NCBI RefSeq assembly: GCF_001741865.1
Contig: NZ_CP017147.1
Location: 4,703,001-4,767,000, forward strand
Source of the DNA: Bosea vaviloviae
Lineage (GTDB): Bacteria; Pseudomonadota; Alphaproteobacteria; Rhizobiales; Beijerinckiaceae
Length of the DNA stretch: 64,000 nt
Direction of reading: 5' to 3'
This document shows, in pieces, positions 54,278-63,956 of the stretch. Under the pieces are notes generated by a model, which worked only from the letters and a program-made list of their open reading frames with translations, searched no databases and had not been told where the DNA came from. A program made the position numbers and the translations under genes. Within the stretch, counting starts at the first letter, position 1; every line of letters begins with the position of its first letter.

Positions 54278-55129
54278 GTGATCTGGGAGATTGGCGGTTT
54301 GGCTCGGATCGATACGCGCAACAGTTCGCGCTACTGGCGGGACCCCCATGTTCCCGGCCTGAGCTGCCTTGCGGCCGATTTCACCAGCCATGAATACGCG
54401 CCGCATAGCCATGACGCCTTCGTCGTCGCGGTCACCGAGGCCGGCGGCTCGGAATTCAAGAGCCGGGGTTCGACCGAGGAGGCAAGCGCTGCCACGCTTC
54501 TGGTGTTCAACCCGGCCGAGCCCCATTCGGGACGCATGGGCTGGAGCAAGCGCTGGCGCTATCGCGGACTCTATCTGAGTAAGCCCGCCATTGAGGCGGT
54601 GGGCCGTTCGCTCGGCATTGGCGCGACGCCCTATTTCACAGCCAATGCCTTCAAGGATGAGGCGCTCGTCGCCTCCTTCCTGGCCCTGCACCAGGCGCTC
54701 GACGACGGCCGCGACGCGCTGGAGGAGCATGAACTGCTCGTGAGCAGCTTCGGCGTGCTGTTCCGCCGCCATGGCAGCGGCGGCGAGCCCATTCCCGCCG
54801 CGCCGCGCGACCGGGAGCTCGCGGGCCTGGTCCAGGCGCTGATGAACGAGCGCTACAGTGAAGAGCTCACGCTCGACGAAATGGGCACGGTCGTTGGCCT
54901 GACGCCGTTTCAGCTCATCGGATTGTTCAAGCGAGCGACAGGCCTGACGCCTCACGCCTATCTGACGCAGGTCCGGCTCAAGGCCGCGTTCCGCGAGCTC
55001 AAGGCCGGCACGCCGATCGTCGAAGCCGCCCTCGCCGCCGGATTTTGCGACCAGAGTGCGCTCAACAAGCACTTCAAGCGCTGCTTCGGCATCACCCCGC
55101 TGCAATGGCTGCGCGCGGCGCGGGGCTAA
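54278..55129 (+). CDS. AraC-family transcriptional regulator
   Basis: A 283-residue regulator with an N-terminal cupin-like sensor (about residues 20-145, with SHDAFVVAVTEAGGSEF) and a C-terminal double helix-turn-helix (about 185-283: LTLDEMGTVVGLTPFQLIGL, then AALAAGFCDQSALNKHFKRC and GITPLQWLR). The start at 54278 is a GTG; no ATG lies nearer. Neighbouring genes do not reveal its target; the AidB-like gene just upstream or the AlaX/DMT pair downstream are candidates. Confidence 0.85.
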   Translation: MIWEIGGLARIDTRNSSRYWRDPHVPGLSCLAADFTSHEYAPHSHDAFVVAVTEAGGSEFKSRGSTEEASAATLLVFNPAEPHSGRMGWSKRWRYRGLYLSKPAIEAVGRSLGIGATPYFTANAFKDEALVASFLALHQALDDGRDALEEHELLVSSFGVLFRRHGSGGEPIPAAPRDRELAGLVQALMNERYSEELTLDEMGTVVGLTPFQLIGLFKRATGLTPHAYLTQVRLKAAFRELKAGTPIVEAALAAGFCDQSALNKHFKRCFGITPLQWLRAARG

Positions 55130-55250
55130 ACGCCACGCAATTCCAGCCAATAGCGCCTGTCGCGATTCTGCCAGGCTGTCCTGAACACCGGGCCGCCGGC
55201 TGCCGCTATGGAGCGGCGGCCGGCGGCTCAAGCCTCAGGACATCACCGGC

Positions 55251-55976
55251 ATGGCCCGCCATTACTGCCTCGACAATCCGGACACGCTCACACTCACCAC
55301 CACGGTGACGGAAACGGCGCCCGGGCGTTTGCTCCTCGATGAGAGTCCGTTCTACCCGGGCGGCGGCGGGCAATTGCCCGATCGCGGCCTCCTGCGCTGG
55401 ACCGGCGGCGAGAGCCGGATCGTCGGCTTCGAAGCGCAGGGAGGCAAGCTCTGGCATGTCCTGGCGGAGCCTGTCGAACTGCCCCCGAGCCCGGTCGAGG
55501 CCGTCGTGGATCCGGTCTTCCGCCAGCTCATGCGCGAGCTCCATACCAGCCTCCATATCGTCAACGCGCTGGTCTACCAGTCCTTCAACGGCGCGCTCGT
55601 CACTGGCGTCCAGATGAACGAGGACGGCAGCGCCCGAATCGATTTCGACCTGCCGGAGGCCGATAATGACCGCCTGCGCGCCCTTGAGCCGGCGATCAAC
55701 GACGTCATCAGGCAAAACCTGCCCGTCCGCGACAGCTACATCACCGAAAGCGCGGCCTTCGACGAACCGGGCCTGATCCGCTCGCGCTCGGTTGCGCCAC
55801 CGCCGGCCCCCGACGGCACGATCCGCATCGTCGAGATCGTGGGGCTCGACCGCCAGGCTTGCGGCGGGACGCATCTCGCCGCGACCGGGGCGTCACGCCC
55901 GATCCGCATTCTCAAGATCGACAACAAGGGCCGCCACAATCGCCGCCTGCGCATCGGCCTCGATGGTGCGGCATGA
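55251..55976 (+). CDS. Alanyl-tRNA editing protein (AlaX-type), second copy
   Basis: A 241-residue deacylase domain with the same framework as the protein at 148-876 but clearly diverged. The opening is PFYPGGGGQLPD, the first zinc motif is HTSLHIV near residue 99, and the second is CGGTHLA near 204. Two editing proteins in one genome usually serve different mischarged species (Ser versus Gly, or D-amino acids). Its stop overlaps the DMT exporter start (ATGA), so it is co-expressed with an exporter, perhaps of the offending amino acid (inference). Confidence 0.87.
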   Translation: MARHYCLDNPDTLTLTTTVTETAPGRLLLDESPFYPGGGGQLPDRGLLRWTGGESRIVGFEAQGGKLWHVLAEPVELPPSPVEAVVDPVFRQLMRELHTSLHIVNALVYQSFNGALVTGVQMNEDGSARIDFDLPEADNDRLRALEPAINDVIRQNLPVRDSYITESAAFDEPGLIRSRSVAPPPAPDGTIRIVEIVGLDRQACGGTHLAATGASRPIRILKIDNKGRHNRRLRIGLDGAA

Positions 55977-56932
55977 CACATCCCGTCCCGGGGCTCGCGG
56001 CTCGCCTCTGGGCGCGTCCTGCGCTTCTGCTCTGCCTGCCGCCCTTGTTCTGGGCCGGCAACCTCGTGCTCGGCCGGGCGCTCGGGCCGACCTTTCCGCC
56101 GGTCTCGCTCGCCGTCGGGCGCTGGCTCGTGGCGTTCGTCGTGCTTGCCCCCTTTGTAGCGCGGCGCGCCTATGAGCAGCGGCAGCTCCTGCGTCAGCAT
56201 GCTCTGCTGATCCTCGCCTGCGGAGCCTTCGGCGTCGCCGGCTACAACGCGCTGGGCTACCTCGCCCTCCAGACCGTGCCGGCGGCCAGCGTTGCCTTCC
56301 TGAACTCGACCTTGCCGCTGATGGTGCCGCTCGCCGCCTTCGCGCTCGGTGTCGAGCCCGTGGGGCCCAAAACCCTGTTCGGTATCGCCCTCTCCTTCCT
56401 GGGCGTCACCTGGATCGTGTCGCGCGGCGATCTTGGCAGCCTCGGGCATCTCTCGCTCGGCGGCGGCGAGATCCTCGTCCTGATCGCGGTCGCGAACTAC
56501 GCGCTCTACTCGGTCCTGATCCGGCGCAAGCCCGCCGCGCTGGACCCGCTCGTCTTCCTCGCCGCGACGATGGTGACGGGCCTGCTCGTGCTGATGCCGT
56601 TCTGGGTGACCGAACTCGCTCGCGGTGCGACAATCCCGCTCGATGCCGGCTCGATCGCCGCCGTGCTCTATATCGGCGTCTTCGCCTCGCTCCTGGCCTT
56701 CGTGCTCTGGAATCGTTGCGTCGCCATGCTGGGAGCGACCGTCACCGGCGCGTCCTTCCACCTCGTCGCGCTATTCACGGCGACGCTCGCTTTCCTGCTG
56801 CTGGGCGAGCCCGTCCGCTCGTTCCATCTCATCGGGATCGCGCTGATTTTGGCGGGCTTTGCCGTCGCGACCGCCAGCAGGCAAGCGCCAGCCCCTCGGC
56901 TCGACCAGGTCGACAGCCCCTCCCCGCCCTGA
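55973..56932 (+). CDS. DMT-superfamily (EamA) transporter
   Basis: A 319-residue inner-membrane protein with about ten transmembrane helices in two EamA repeats (about residues 15-145 and 160-300). It has PPLFWAGNLVLGRAL at the start and PAASVAFLNSTLPLMVPLAA near residue 100. Members export amino acids, purines or metabolites. The ATGA overlap with the AlaX gene sets the start and suggests functional coupling. Substrate unknown. Confidence 0.87.
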   Translation: MTHPVPGLAARLWARPALLLCLPPLFWAGNLVLGRALGPTFPPVSLAVGRWLVAFVVLAPFVARRAYEQRQLLRQHALLILACGAFGVAGYNALGYLALQTVPAASVAFLNSTLPLMVPLAAFALGVEPVGPKTLFGIALSFLGVTWIVSRGDLGSLGHLSLGGGEILVLIAVANYALYSVLIRRKPAALDPLVFLAATMVTGLLVLMPFWVTELARGATIPLDAGSIAAVLYIGVFASLLAFVLWNRCVAMLGATVTGASFHLVALFTATLAFLLLGEPVRSFHLIGIALILAGFAVATASRQAPAPRLDQVDSPSPP

Positions 56933-56944
56933 CCCTCAACAAGC

Positions 56945-57835
56945 TCAGCGCGAGAACCTGACAGGCACGGCCAGCGCGATCGTCCCGCCGCCGACGCCTT
57001 GCGGCGGGGCCGGAACCGGGCTCGCCCGCCGGACCATCGCCACGGCCTCCTCGTCGAGGATCGCATCACCCGAGGAACCCGCCAGGCGCGCCGAGAGCAC
57101 GCGCCCGCCGCGATCGATGCTGAAGGCGACCTGCACCGTGCCGGGGCTCGCCCCGCCGGGGAAGCGCTTGTAGCGGTTGAGATGGGCGATCAGCGTGCCG
57201 CGCCAGCTCGCCGGCGACACCGACGGCGCGGAGGCAGCCCCGGCCGAGGGCGCGGCCATGCTGGGCGCCGTCTGGGCCTGCGCGCTCGGCGGAGCGGATG
57301 TCTGGCGCATCTGCGGGCGGTCGGGCTCGATCGGCTTGCGCCTCTCGGCCACGCGCGGCTTCGGCGGAGGCGGCTTGCGCTGCACCACCGGGCGCGGCGG
57401 CGGCGGAGGCGGCGGCAGCACCACCGGAGCATCGGCGATCTGCGGCATGTCGGGCAGCTTGATCTCGGGCACGGGATGCACCACCGGCAGCGGAACCTCC
57501 GGCGTCGGCTCGACCGGCTTCACCACCGGCTCAGGCTCGGGCGGCGTCGCCTCGGGCGGCTTCTCGACGACCTCAGGCGCAGGCTCTGGCTGGGCCTCGA
57601 CCATTTCGGGACCGGGAGCGACCTCCTGCGGCGGCGCTTCGGGTGCAACTGCGATCGGCGCGAGTGCGATCATCACGGCCGCCGGCGGCTCACCCACCGC
57701 AGCCTCGGCCTGCTGCCAGTTCAGGATCATCCAACCGGCCCCGGCATGGGCGCCGGCGACGACGAGGGCCGCCACGCTCCAGCGCAGGGCACCCGGCCAG
57801 AAGCGCGAAGCGCTCACATCGCGCCCCATGCTCAT
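56945..57835 (-). CDS. tonB: TonB-family energy transducer
   Basis: A 296-residue protein with one N-terminal transmembrane helix (about residues 14-36, ALRWSVAALVVAGAHAGAGW). A long proline/glutamate- then proline/lysine-rich periplasmic spacer (about 50-200) has PEPVVKPVEPTPEVPLP and PPPPPPPRPV runs. A C-terminal TonB domain (about 210-295) has RYKRFPGG and VAFSIDRGGRVLSARLAG. It couples the ExbBD proton motor to outer-membrane receptors; neither is in the window. The start is ATG 57835 or 57829; the longer frame begins at a TTG. Confidence 0.9.
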   Translation of the reverse strand: MSMGRDVSASRFWPGALRWSVAALVVAGAHAGAGWMILNWQQAEAAVGEPPAAVMIALAPIAVAPEAPPQEVAPGPEMVEAQPEPAPEVVEKPPEATPPEPEPVVKPVEPTPEVPLPVVHPVPEIKLPDMPQIADAPVVLPPPPPPPRPVVQRKPPPPKPRVAERRKPIEPDRPQMRQTSAPPSAQAQTAPSMAAPSAGAASAPSVSPASWRGTLIAHLNRYKRFPGGASPGTVQVAFSIDRGGRVLSARLAGSSGDAILDEEAVAMVRRASPVPAPPQGVGGGTIALAVPVRFSR

Positions 57836-58594
57836 GGCCGCCGCATCGACGCTGCGCCGCAATCGAGATCGCAACGTGCCTGCTCGCTACGGCGGGCCTT
57901 GCCCTGCCGGTTCGCTGCCAGGCGGATGACACGCTTCCTACGATCCATCGCGGAGTCTGGTCCCAATAATCGTCAGCGCCCTGGGTCCTTACGGTCCCGT
58001 TGCGGCTTAAATCCGACACGGCCAAGGGGGCGCATATCCAAGAAACGGCTGGCTCACCCCAAAACGAGCTGGCTGTGAAGGCTCGGACATCGCCGAACCA
58101 CGCTCAATTCTGCATGGCCACGGCAACTCATCGATATTGCGGCGTGCCATAGCAAATCGAAATTTCTTCTGCAACAACAGTAGTTTATATCGATTCTAGA
58201 CAAGCCTGGAATCCCGAACCGGATACTGCACGGGCCTGCGCGCAACGCAGCCCGGCGCCCGCTCAATGCAGGGGCGGACAGGCAAGCCATGGAGCGCTCG
58301 GACAGAGCGTGCCGTCATCCCTGCAAAATAGGCCTGCGCCCAATGCTGCAACGCATGACGAAACGCGATGCTGCAACCATGATGAGGTAGCGCAACGCAG
58401 GATTGATATTATACCTGCATAAATGAATCGCGGGCTTCCCAAACAGGCTCGAAATCTTCGAAAAGTGAAGATGTCTTCTCTATATAACCAATTTCGGACT
58501 ACTGATCCGACAAATCGGCCGCGCTGGCTGCGGCAGCGTCGTTGCGGCCCGTCATGGCCTGCGGTCTGGACCAGCTTAGCAAAACGTCACGAGC
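57836..58594. other. Long gap between tonB and Crp/Fnr gene
   Basis: 759 bp without a convincing gene. The stretch 58120-58210 and 58390-58500 is AT-richer than the backbone. A reiterated GCAACGCA-like motif (58348, 58371, 58392) stands upstream of the Crp/Fnr gene. Divergent promoters for both flanking genes must lie here, but no operator or RNA family was recognised. Confidence 0.4.
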
Positions 58595-59272
58595 ATGATG
58601 ATGCCTGACATCGCCATATCGGCGCTGAGGACATTCGCGATGTTCTCCGGCGCACAGGAAAGCACGCTGCGCGAGCTCGCGCCGAGCTGCATCTTCCAGT
58701 CCTTCTCGGCCGGCATCGAGATCAATAGGGTCGGCCAGGTTCCGCGCTACATCTACTGCCTAAGCTCCGGCTCCACCGAAGCCTGGGCCCGGTTGAACGA
58801 TGCCGAAACCATCCTCGCCACGACGACCGCGCCGATGGTGTTCGAGGTGGCCGCGACCATGCGAAATCAACCCGCCGCGTTGTCGATCGTCACGCGCGAG
58901 GCTTGCGAAGCCATCGCCATCGAAACAGGGGCCTTCCTGAAGGCGGTGCGCGACGACCAGGCCGTCTGCAACGCCGCGCTGATTCATGTTTCAGGGACAT
59001 ACCTGGCGATGACGCACCGGCTTCTCGATCAGAAGCTGCGGACGGCGGAACAGCGGCTCTCGCAATGGATTCTGGCCAAGATGGACCCGAGCGGTCGCTC
59101 CGCGACCGTCGAGATCGTCTTCTCGAAACGCGCTTTGGCCTATGAACTCGGCATGTCGCCGGCCAATCTGTCGCGGCTGTTCAATGTCCTGCGCGAGCAC
59201 GGCATCGCGGTCGACGGCAAGACCATGACCATCACCAACCTCAAAAAGCTCGAGGCATTGGCTCAAGGCTGA
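58595..59272 (+). CDS. Crp/Fnr-family transcriptional regulator
   Basis: A 225-residue regulator. Residues about 15-135 are a cyclic nucleotide-binding-like barrel (FQSFSAGIEINRVGQVPRYI), and 150-220 are the Crp winged helix (FSKRALAYELGMSPANLSRL, VLREHGIAVDGKTMTI). There is no N-terminal cysteine cluster for oxygen sensing as in Fnr, and the barrel lacks a clear cAMP phosphate-binding motif. The signal is unknown. It faces a long AT-rich upstream region and converges on glpK. Confidence 0.86.
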   Translation: MMMPDIAISALRTFAMFSGAQESTLRELAPSCIFQSFSAGIEINRVGQVPRYIYCLSSGSTEAWARLNDAETILATTTAPMVFEVAATMRNQPAALSIVTREACEAIAIETGAFLKAVRDDQAVCNAALIHVSGTYLAMTHRLLDQKLRTAEQRLSQWILAKMDPSGRSATVEIVFSKRALAYELGMSPANLSRLFNVLREHGIAVDGKTMTITNLKKLEALAQG

Positions 59273-59281
59273 GAATGGAGT

Positions 59282-60784
59282 TCACGCTCCACTCAAGGTC
59301 CGGCGCACGCTGTCGCGCCAGCCTGCGACCTTGCGCTCCCGCTCGCTCCCGGCCATCGCCGGCGAGAAGCGCCGGTCGAGCCGCCAGAGATCGGCGAAAC
59401 GATCAGGCTCCGGCAGCAGCCCCGCATCCAGCCCGGCGAGATAGGCCGCACCCAGCGCTGTGGTCTCCAGCACTAAGGGGCGGTCGACGGCAAGGTCGAG
59501 AATGTCGGCCAGCCGCTGCATCGTCCAGTCCGAGGCCACCATGCCGCCATCGACCCGCAGCACCGACTGGCCCTGCCCCGCCGCCGGCCAGTCGGCCCGC
59601 ATCGCCTCGATCAGGTCGAGCGTCTGGTAGCAGACGCTTTCGAGCGCAGCCCGGGCGAATTCGCGCGGACCGCTGTTACGCGTCAGTCCGAACATCGCGC
59701 CGCGCGCCTGCGCATCCCAATGCGGCGCGCCAAGCCCGACGAAAGCCGGCACCAGATAGACCTCCTGCGCCGGATCGGCCGCTTGCGCCAAGGGGCCGGT
59801 CTCGCTGGCCTTTTCGATGATGCCGAGCCCGTCACGCAGCCATTGCACCGCTGCTCCCGCGATGAAGATCGAGCCCTCCAGCGCATAGGTACGTTCGCCG
59901 CCGAACTGGTAGGCGATGGTGCTGAGCAGCCGGTGCTTCGAGACGACCGGCGCAGCTCCCGTATTGAGCAAGGCGAAGCAGCCCGTGCCATAGGTCGACT
60001 TCACCATACCGGGCGAGAAGCAGGCCTGCCCGATCGTCGCCGCCTGCTGGTCCCCGGCAATGCCGCGCACCGGGATCGGCTTGCCGAAATGCTCCGGCAC
60101 GCTCTCGCCAAACAGCGCCGCGCAATCCTTGACCTCGGGCAGGAGCGCGGCTGGGACCCCAAACAGAGCCAGCAACTCCGCATCCCAGACGCCGCGCCTG
60201 ATGTCGAACAGCATGGTGCGCGCCGCATTGGTCGCATCGGTCGCATGCACCGCCCCGCCGGTCAGCCGCCAGAGCAAAAATGAATCGACCGTCCCGAAGG
60301 CGAGTTCCCCGGCCTCCGCCCGGCGGCGGGCGCCGGGCACATTGTCGAGCAGCCAGGCGATCTTGGTCGCGGAGAAATAGGGGTCGATCCGCAGGCCCGT
60401 CCGCTCGGCGACGAGAGCCTCATGCCCTGCCTCGACCAGCGTCGCACAAGCCTCCGCCGTGCGCCGGTCCTGCCAGACGATGGCGCGATGGATCGCACGG
60501 CCGGTGCTGCGGTCCCAGACCAGCGTGGTCTCGCGCTGGTTGGTGATTCCGATCGCCGCGACGTCGCCCGCGCCGAGGCCGGCCTTCGCGATCGCCGCGC
60601 GGCAGGTCGCCAGCACGCTCTCCCATAGGTCCTCGGGCTCATGCTCGACCCAACCTGAGGCGGGAAAATGCTGCGTGAACTCCTGCTGGGCGCTGGCAAC
60701 GGCGCGCAGCCCCTCATCGAACAGAATCGCGCGCGAGGAGGTCGTCCCCTGGTCGATCGCGAGGATATGGCGTGCTGCGCCCAT
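59282..60784 (-). CDS. glpK: Glycerol kinase
   Basis: A 500-residue FGGY kinase that phosphorylates glycerol to sn-glycerol 3-phosphate with ATP. It has [13 protein letters not shown] near residue 10, [17 protein letters not shown] near 40 and the second FGGY signature region ([20 protein letters not shown]). The length equals the family norm. The start at 60784 is the family methionine; the longer frame to 60943 adds 53 unsupported codons. No glpF or glpD lies nearby, so regulation cannot be inferred from an operon. Confidence 0.93.
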   Translation of the reverse strand: MGAARHILAIDQGTTSSRAILFDEGLRAVASAQQEFTQHFPASGWVEHEPEDLWESVLATCRAAIAKAGLGAGDVAAIGITNQRETTLVWDRSTGRAIHRAIVWQDRRTAEACATLVEAGHEALVAERTGLRIDPYFSATKIAWLLDNVPGARRRAEAGELAFGTVDSFLLWRLTGGAVHATDATNAARTMLFDIRRGVWDAELLALFGVPAALLPEVKDCAALFGESVPEHFGKPIPVRGIAGDQQAATIGQACFSPGMVKSTYGTGCFALLNTGAAPVVSKHRLLSTIAYQFGGERTYALEGSIFIAGAAVQWLRDGLGIIEKASETGPLAQAADPAQEVYLVPAFVGLGAPHWDAQARGAMFGLTRNSGPREFARAALESVCYQTLDLIEAMRADWPAAGQGQSVLRVDGGMVASDWTMQRLADILDLAVDRPLVLETTALGAAYLAGLDAGLLPEPDRFADLWRLDRRFSPAMAGSERERKVAGWRDSVRRTLSGA

Positions 60785-61084
60785 GAGGCTTCCGTCCCTG
60801 CCCAATTGACGATCGACTTGCTGCGACCTGCCCGCAGACTGGCCGAAACCGGGAGCGCGCGGCAAGAGCATGTGGCAAGAGCATGATGACCAGCATGATG
60901 GCCTGGGTCGACTGCGGCGAAAGGTTCCGCTTGGCACTGCCATCGTGCTGTTGTTACGCTCGCCTCCGAAGCAAGCGGCCGGGCGTATTGTCCGGCTCCC
61001 GTCGCAGCGTGAAAGCGCCAGCAGGCGGCCAGGGGATTAGAAGCGGTGGCGGTGGAGGACCGGCAGGAGCAAGGCGTCGCAACC
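60785..61084. other. Divergent gap between glpK and ppx
   Basis: 300 bp of GC-rich sequence without a credible gene. It must hold promoters for both divergent genes. No operator or repeat was recognised. Confidence 0.35.
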
Positions 61085-62170
61085 ATGGCGCCGGTGCAGG
61101 CCCATAGCGTCGATTCGCTCAGGATCGGCGCGATGCCCCATGACGCGGTCGCTGCCTCGCCCGTGCACGCCTATGCGCAGCGTCCGCCCGCCGCCACTTA
61201 TGCCGCGCTCGACCTCGGCACCAATAACTGCCGCCTGCTGATCGCCAGACCCGCGCAGCACGGCTTTCGCGTCGTCGACGCCTTTTCGCGCATCGTCCGG
61301 CTCGGCGAGGGCCTGGCCGCGAGCGGCAAGCTTGGCGAGGCGGCGATGGATCGCGCCGTCGAGGCGTTGAAGGTCTGCCAGACCAAGATGGCGAATCGCG
61401 GCGTCACCCGCGCCCGGTTGGTGACGACGGAAGCCTGCCGCGCCGCGACCAACGGGCTCGAATTCGTCCGCCGCGTCTCTGACGAAGCCGAGCTCGAGCT
61501 CGAGATCGTCGACCAGCGCACCGAGGCCTCGCTCGCAGTCTCGGGCTGCGCCGCGCTCGCCGACCCGGCCGCCGAGGGCGTCATCGTCTTCGACATCGGC
61601 GGCGGCTCCACCGAGATCGTCTGGATGGGCGGGCGCAACGAGGCGCGTGATCCAGCCGGGCGCATCCGCGAATGGGCTTCGCTGCCGATCGGCGTCGTCA
61701 CAGTCGCCGAGCGCTATGGCGGTGTCGATGTCGATCGCGCCCTCTTCGAGCGCATGGTCGAGGATTGCACGCAGGCGCTCGAGCCCTTCGCGAAGAAGGC
61801 CTGCGCAGTGCGCTGCGCCAAGAGCTTCCATCTGCTCGGCACCTCGGGCACCGTGACCACCGTCGCCGGCATCCATCTCGGCTTGGCCCGTTATGATCGC
61901 CGCGTCGTCGATGGTTTATGGATGCGGCAGGAAGATATCCTGACGGTCATCGACCAATTGATCGAGATGGACTATGCCGCTCGGGCGGCGAATGCCTGCA
62001 TCGGCCGTGAGCGCGCCGATCTGGTGCTCGCGGGCTGCGCCATCTTCGAGGCGATCCGCCGGGCCTTTCCGAGCGACCGTGTCCGCATCGCCGATCGCGG
62101 CCTGCGCGAGGGCATCCTGCTCAGGATGATGCACGAGGATCGCGCCTGGTGGCGGCGCAGGCAGGCATGA
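61085..62170 (+). CDS. ppx: Ppx/GppA phosphatase family protein
   Basis: A 361-residue actin-fold phosphatase that hydrolyses polyphosphate or pppGpp. It has AALDLGTNNCRLLI near residue 38 (phosphate 1 loop), IVFDIGGGSTEIVW near 165 (phosphate 2), and LLGTSGTVTTVAG near 250. It is shorter than E. coli Ppx and lacks the C-terminal HD-like domain, as usual in alphaproteobacteria. ATG 61085 with AGGAGCAAGG upstream is chosen over a GTG at 61046. RlmE follows 59 bp later, a common pairing in this order. Confidence 0.9.
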   Translation: MAPVQAHSVDSLRIGAMPHDAVAASPVHAYAQRPPAATYAALDLGTNNCRLLIARPAQHGFRVVDAFSRIVRLGEGLAASGKLGEAAMDRAVEALKVCQTKMANRGVTRARLVTTEACRAATNGLEFVRRVSDEAELELEIVDQRTEASLAVSGCAALADPAAEGVIVFDIGGGSTEIVWMGGRNEARDPAGRIREWASLPIGVVTVAERYGGVDVDRALFERMVEDCTQALEPFAKKACAVRCAKSFHLLGTSGTVTTVAGIHLGLARYDRRVVDGLWMRQEDILTVIDQLIEMDYAARAANACIGRERADLVLAGCAIFEAIRRAFPSDRVRIADRGLREGILLRMMHEDRAWWRRRQA

Positions 62171-62228
62171 GGCCGGCACGACGATGAAAGCTGGCTGAGC
62201 GCCGGCAAAAGGATATGGGCGAACAGCC

Positions 62229-62963
62229 ATGAGTGTCGGCAAACTGGGCGGCAAATCGAATGTCGCCGGAGCCCGCGACCTGCGGGTCAAGGTCAAGAAG
62301 GCGGGGAAGCTCAAGCATTCCTCGCAGCTCTGGCTCGAGCGCCAGCTCAACGATCCCTATGTCAAGCGGGCCCGCGAACTCGGCCATCGCTCGCGCGCCG
62401 CCTTCAAGATCGAGGAGATGGACGACCGCTACAAGTTCCTCAAGACGGGACAGAAGCTGATCGATCTCGGCTGCGCGCCCGGCGGCTGGTGCCAGATCGC
62501 AGCCAAGCGCGTCGGCCTCGAACAGGGCAAGGGCCGCATCGTCGGCATCGATCTGCTCCATGTCGATCCGATCCCCGGCGTCGATCTGATCGAGATGGAC
62601 TTCATGGCGGAGGAGGCCCCCGCCCTCCTGACCGAACGCCTTGGCGGGCGCGCCGACGGCGTGATGTCCGACATGGCGGCCAACACCACCGGCCACAAGA
62701 AGACCGACCATCTCAAGATCATCGCGCTGGCCGAGGCCGCGCTCGAATTCGCCAACGGCATCCTGGCGCCGGGCGGCTTCTTCTTGGCGAAACTCTTCCA
62801 GGGCGGCGACAGCGCCGAACTGCTCAAGCAGCTCAAGCGCGATTTCACGTTGGTGCGCAACGTCAAGCCAGCGGCGAGCCGTCCGGATTCCTCGGAGCTT
62901 TACGTGCTGGCGACGGGATTTCGGCGCAAGCCCGAACCCAGCGACGCAGCGCCGACCGACTGA
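62229..62963 (+). CDS. rlmE: 23S rRNA 2'-O-methyltransferase RlmE
   Basis: A 244-residue methyltransferase that methylates U2552 in the 23S rRNA A-loop. The N-terminal RNA-binding tail (about 1-45) is basic. The SAM motif IDLGCAPGGWCQIA (near residue 78), GIDLLHVDPIPGVDLIEMDF and DMAANTTGHKKTDH (near 155) are typical, and the catalytic K-D-K-E set can be placed. The length is slightly above E. coli RlmE because of the N-terminal extension common in this order. Confidence 0.94.
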   Translation: MSVGKLGGKSNVAGARDLRVKVKKAGKLKHSSQLWLERQLNDPYVKRARELGHRSRAAFKIEEMDDRYKFLKTGQKLIDLGCAPGGWCQIAAKRVGLEQGKGRIVGIDLLHVDPIPGVDLIEMDFMAEEAPALLTERLGGRADGVMSDMAANTTGHKKTDHLKIIALAEAALEFANGILAPGGFFLAKLFQGGDSAELLKQLKRDFTLVRNVKPAASRPDSSELYVLATGFRRKPEPSDAAPTD

Positions 62964-62964
62964 G

Positions 62965-63924
62965 ATGACGGGCCTTCCGTTGTTGGAGACCGGGCAGGCT
63001 TTCGTGGCCTGGCGTACGGACACGGCACGCTGGTTGCCAGCGGCGCTCGACATCGCGCGCAGCCATGGCTTGCCTGCGGGCAATCCTCATATCTTTGCCA
63101 CGGGCACCAATCTCGTCCTGGGTCTCGGCCCGGGTCTCGTCTTGAAGATCTTTCCCCCGGCCCTCAGGAGTCAGTTCGTCTCGGAACGTGCAACGCTGAA
63201 GCAATTGCACGGACGGCTCGATATCCCCACGCCCGAGATCGTCCTCGAAGGCGAGCGGGATCAGTGGCCCTATCTCGCAATGACCCGCCTCAGCGGCACG
63301 CTCGGCTCGGAAGTCTGGCCACTTTTGACGGAAAGCTGGAAGGAAACCGTTCTCCGTCAGATCGGAGAGACGATCGCCCAGGTCCAGCGGGTGCCGATCG
63401 GCGAGCTCGCGCTCATTGAGCCCGGCTGGGCCGAGTTCATCTCCCGGCAGATCGCGGGCTGCCGGGCCCGCCAGATCCGCTTGGGATTGCCGGAGAAATA
63501 CTGGGACGAGCTCGATGCGCTGATCGCCGCCGCCCCGGCCCTGATCCCGATGAAAGCTGCCCCCGTCATCCTGACCGGCGAATATATCCCCGAGAATTTC
63601 CTGCTTGAGCCCGACGGCGATGGCTGGCGGCTCGCCGGCCTCTTCGATTTCGGAGACGTCCTCGCCGGCTGGAGCGAGTATGATCTTCTGGGCCCCAGCG
63701 CCTTCATGACCGAGGGACGACCAGGCCGCGTGCGCAACCTGCTGCAGGGTTTCGGCTATTCGCCCACCGAGATCGATCCGGCCCTGACGCGGCGATTATT
63801 GACGCTGACTTTCCTGCATCGCGCCAGCGATCCCATGAGCAAGATCGCCATCCCGGGCTGGCACGCCAAAGCGGCGACGCTGGCCGAGCTCGAACGCATG
63901 CTGTGGCCGCTCGACGCAATCTAG
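62965..63924 (+). CDS. Aminoglycoside phosphotransferase-fold protein with altered catalytic loop
   Basis: A 319-residue protein of the APH/choline kinase fold. The N-lobe has GLGPGLVLKIFPP (lysine near residue 56). The usual catalytic HGD-x4-N loop reads LTGEYIPENFLLE near residue 209, with histidine replaced by threonine and aspartate by glutamate. The metal-binding aspartate follows in LFDFGDV (near 231). Activity is therefore uncertain, or glutamate may substitute. It starts one base after the rlmE stop codon and is probably co-transcribed. A resistance role should not be assumed. Confidence 0.75.
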   Translation: MTGLPLLETGQAFVAWRTDTARWLPAALDIARSHGLPAGNPHIFATGTNLVLGLGPGLVLKIFPPALRSQFVSERATLKQLHGRLDIPTPEIVLEGERDQWPYLAMTRLSGTLGSEVWPLLTESWKETVLRQIGETIAQVQRVPIGELALIEPGWAEFISRQIAGCRARQIRLGLPEKYWDELDALIAAAPALIPMKAAPVILTGEYIPENFLLEPDGDGWRLAGLFDFGDVLAGWSEYDLLGPSAFMTEGRPGRVRNLLQGFGYSPTEIDPALTRRLLTLTFLHRASDPMSKIAIPGWHAKAATLAELERMLWPLDAI

Positions 63925-63956
63925 CCGCGCGCCCGGCTTTGCCCGCCAAGGCCACG

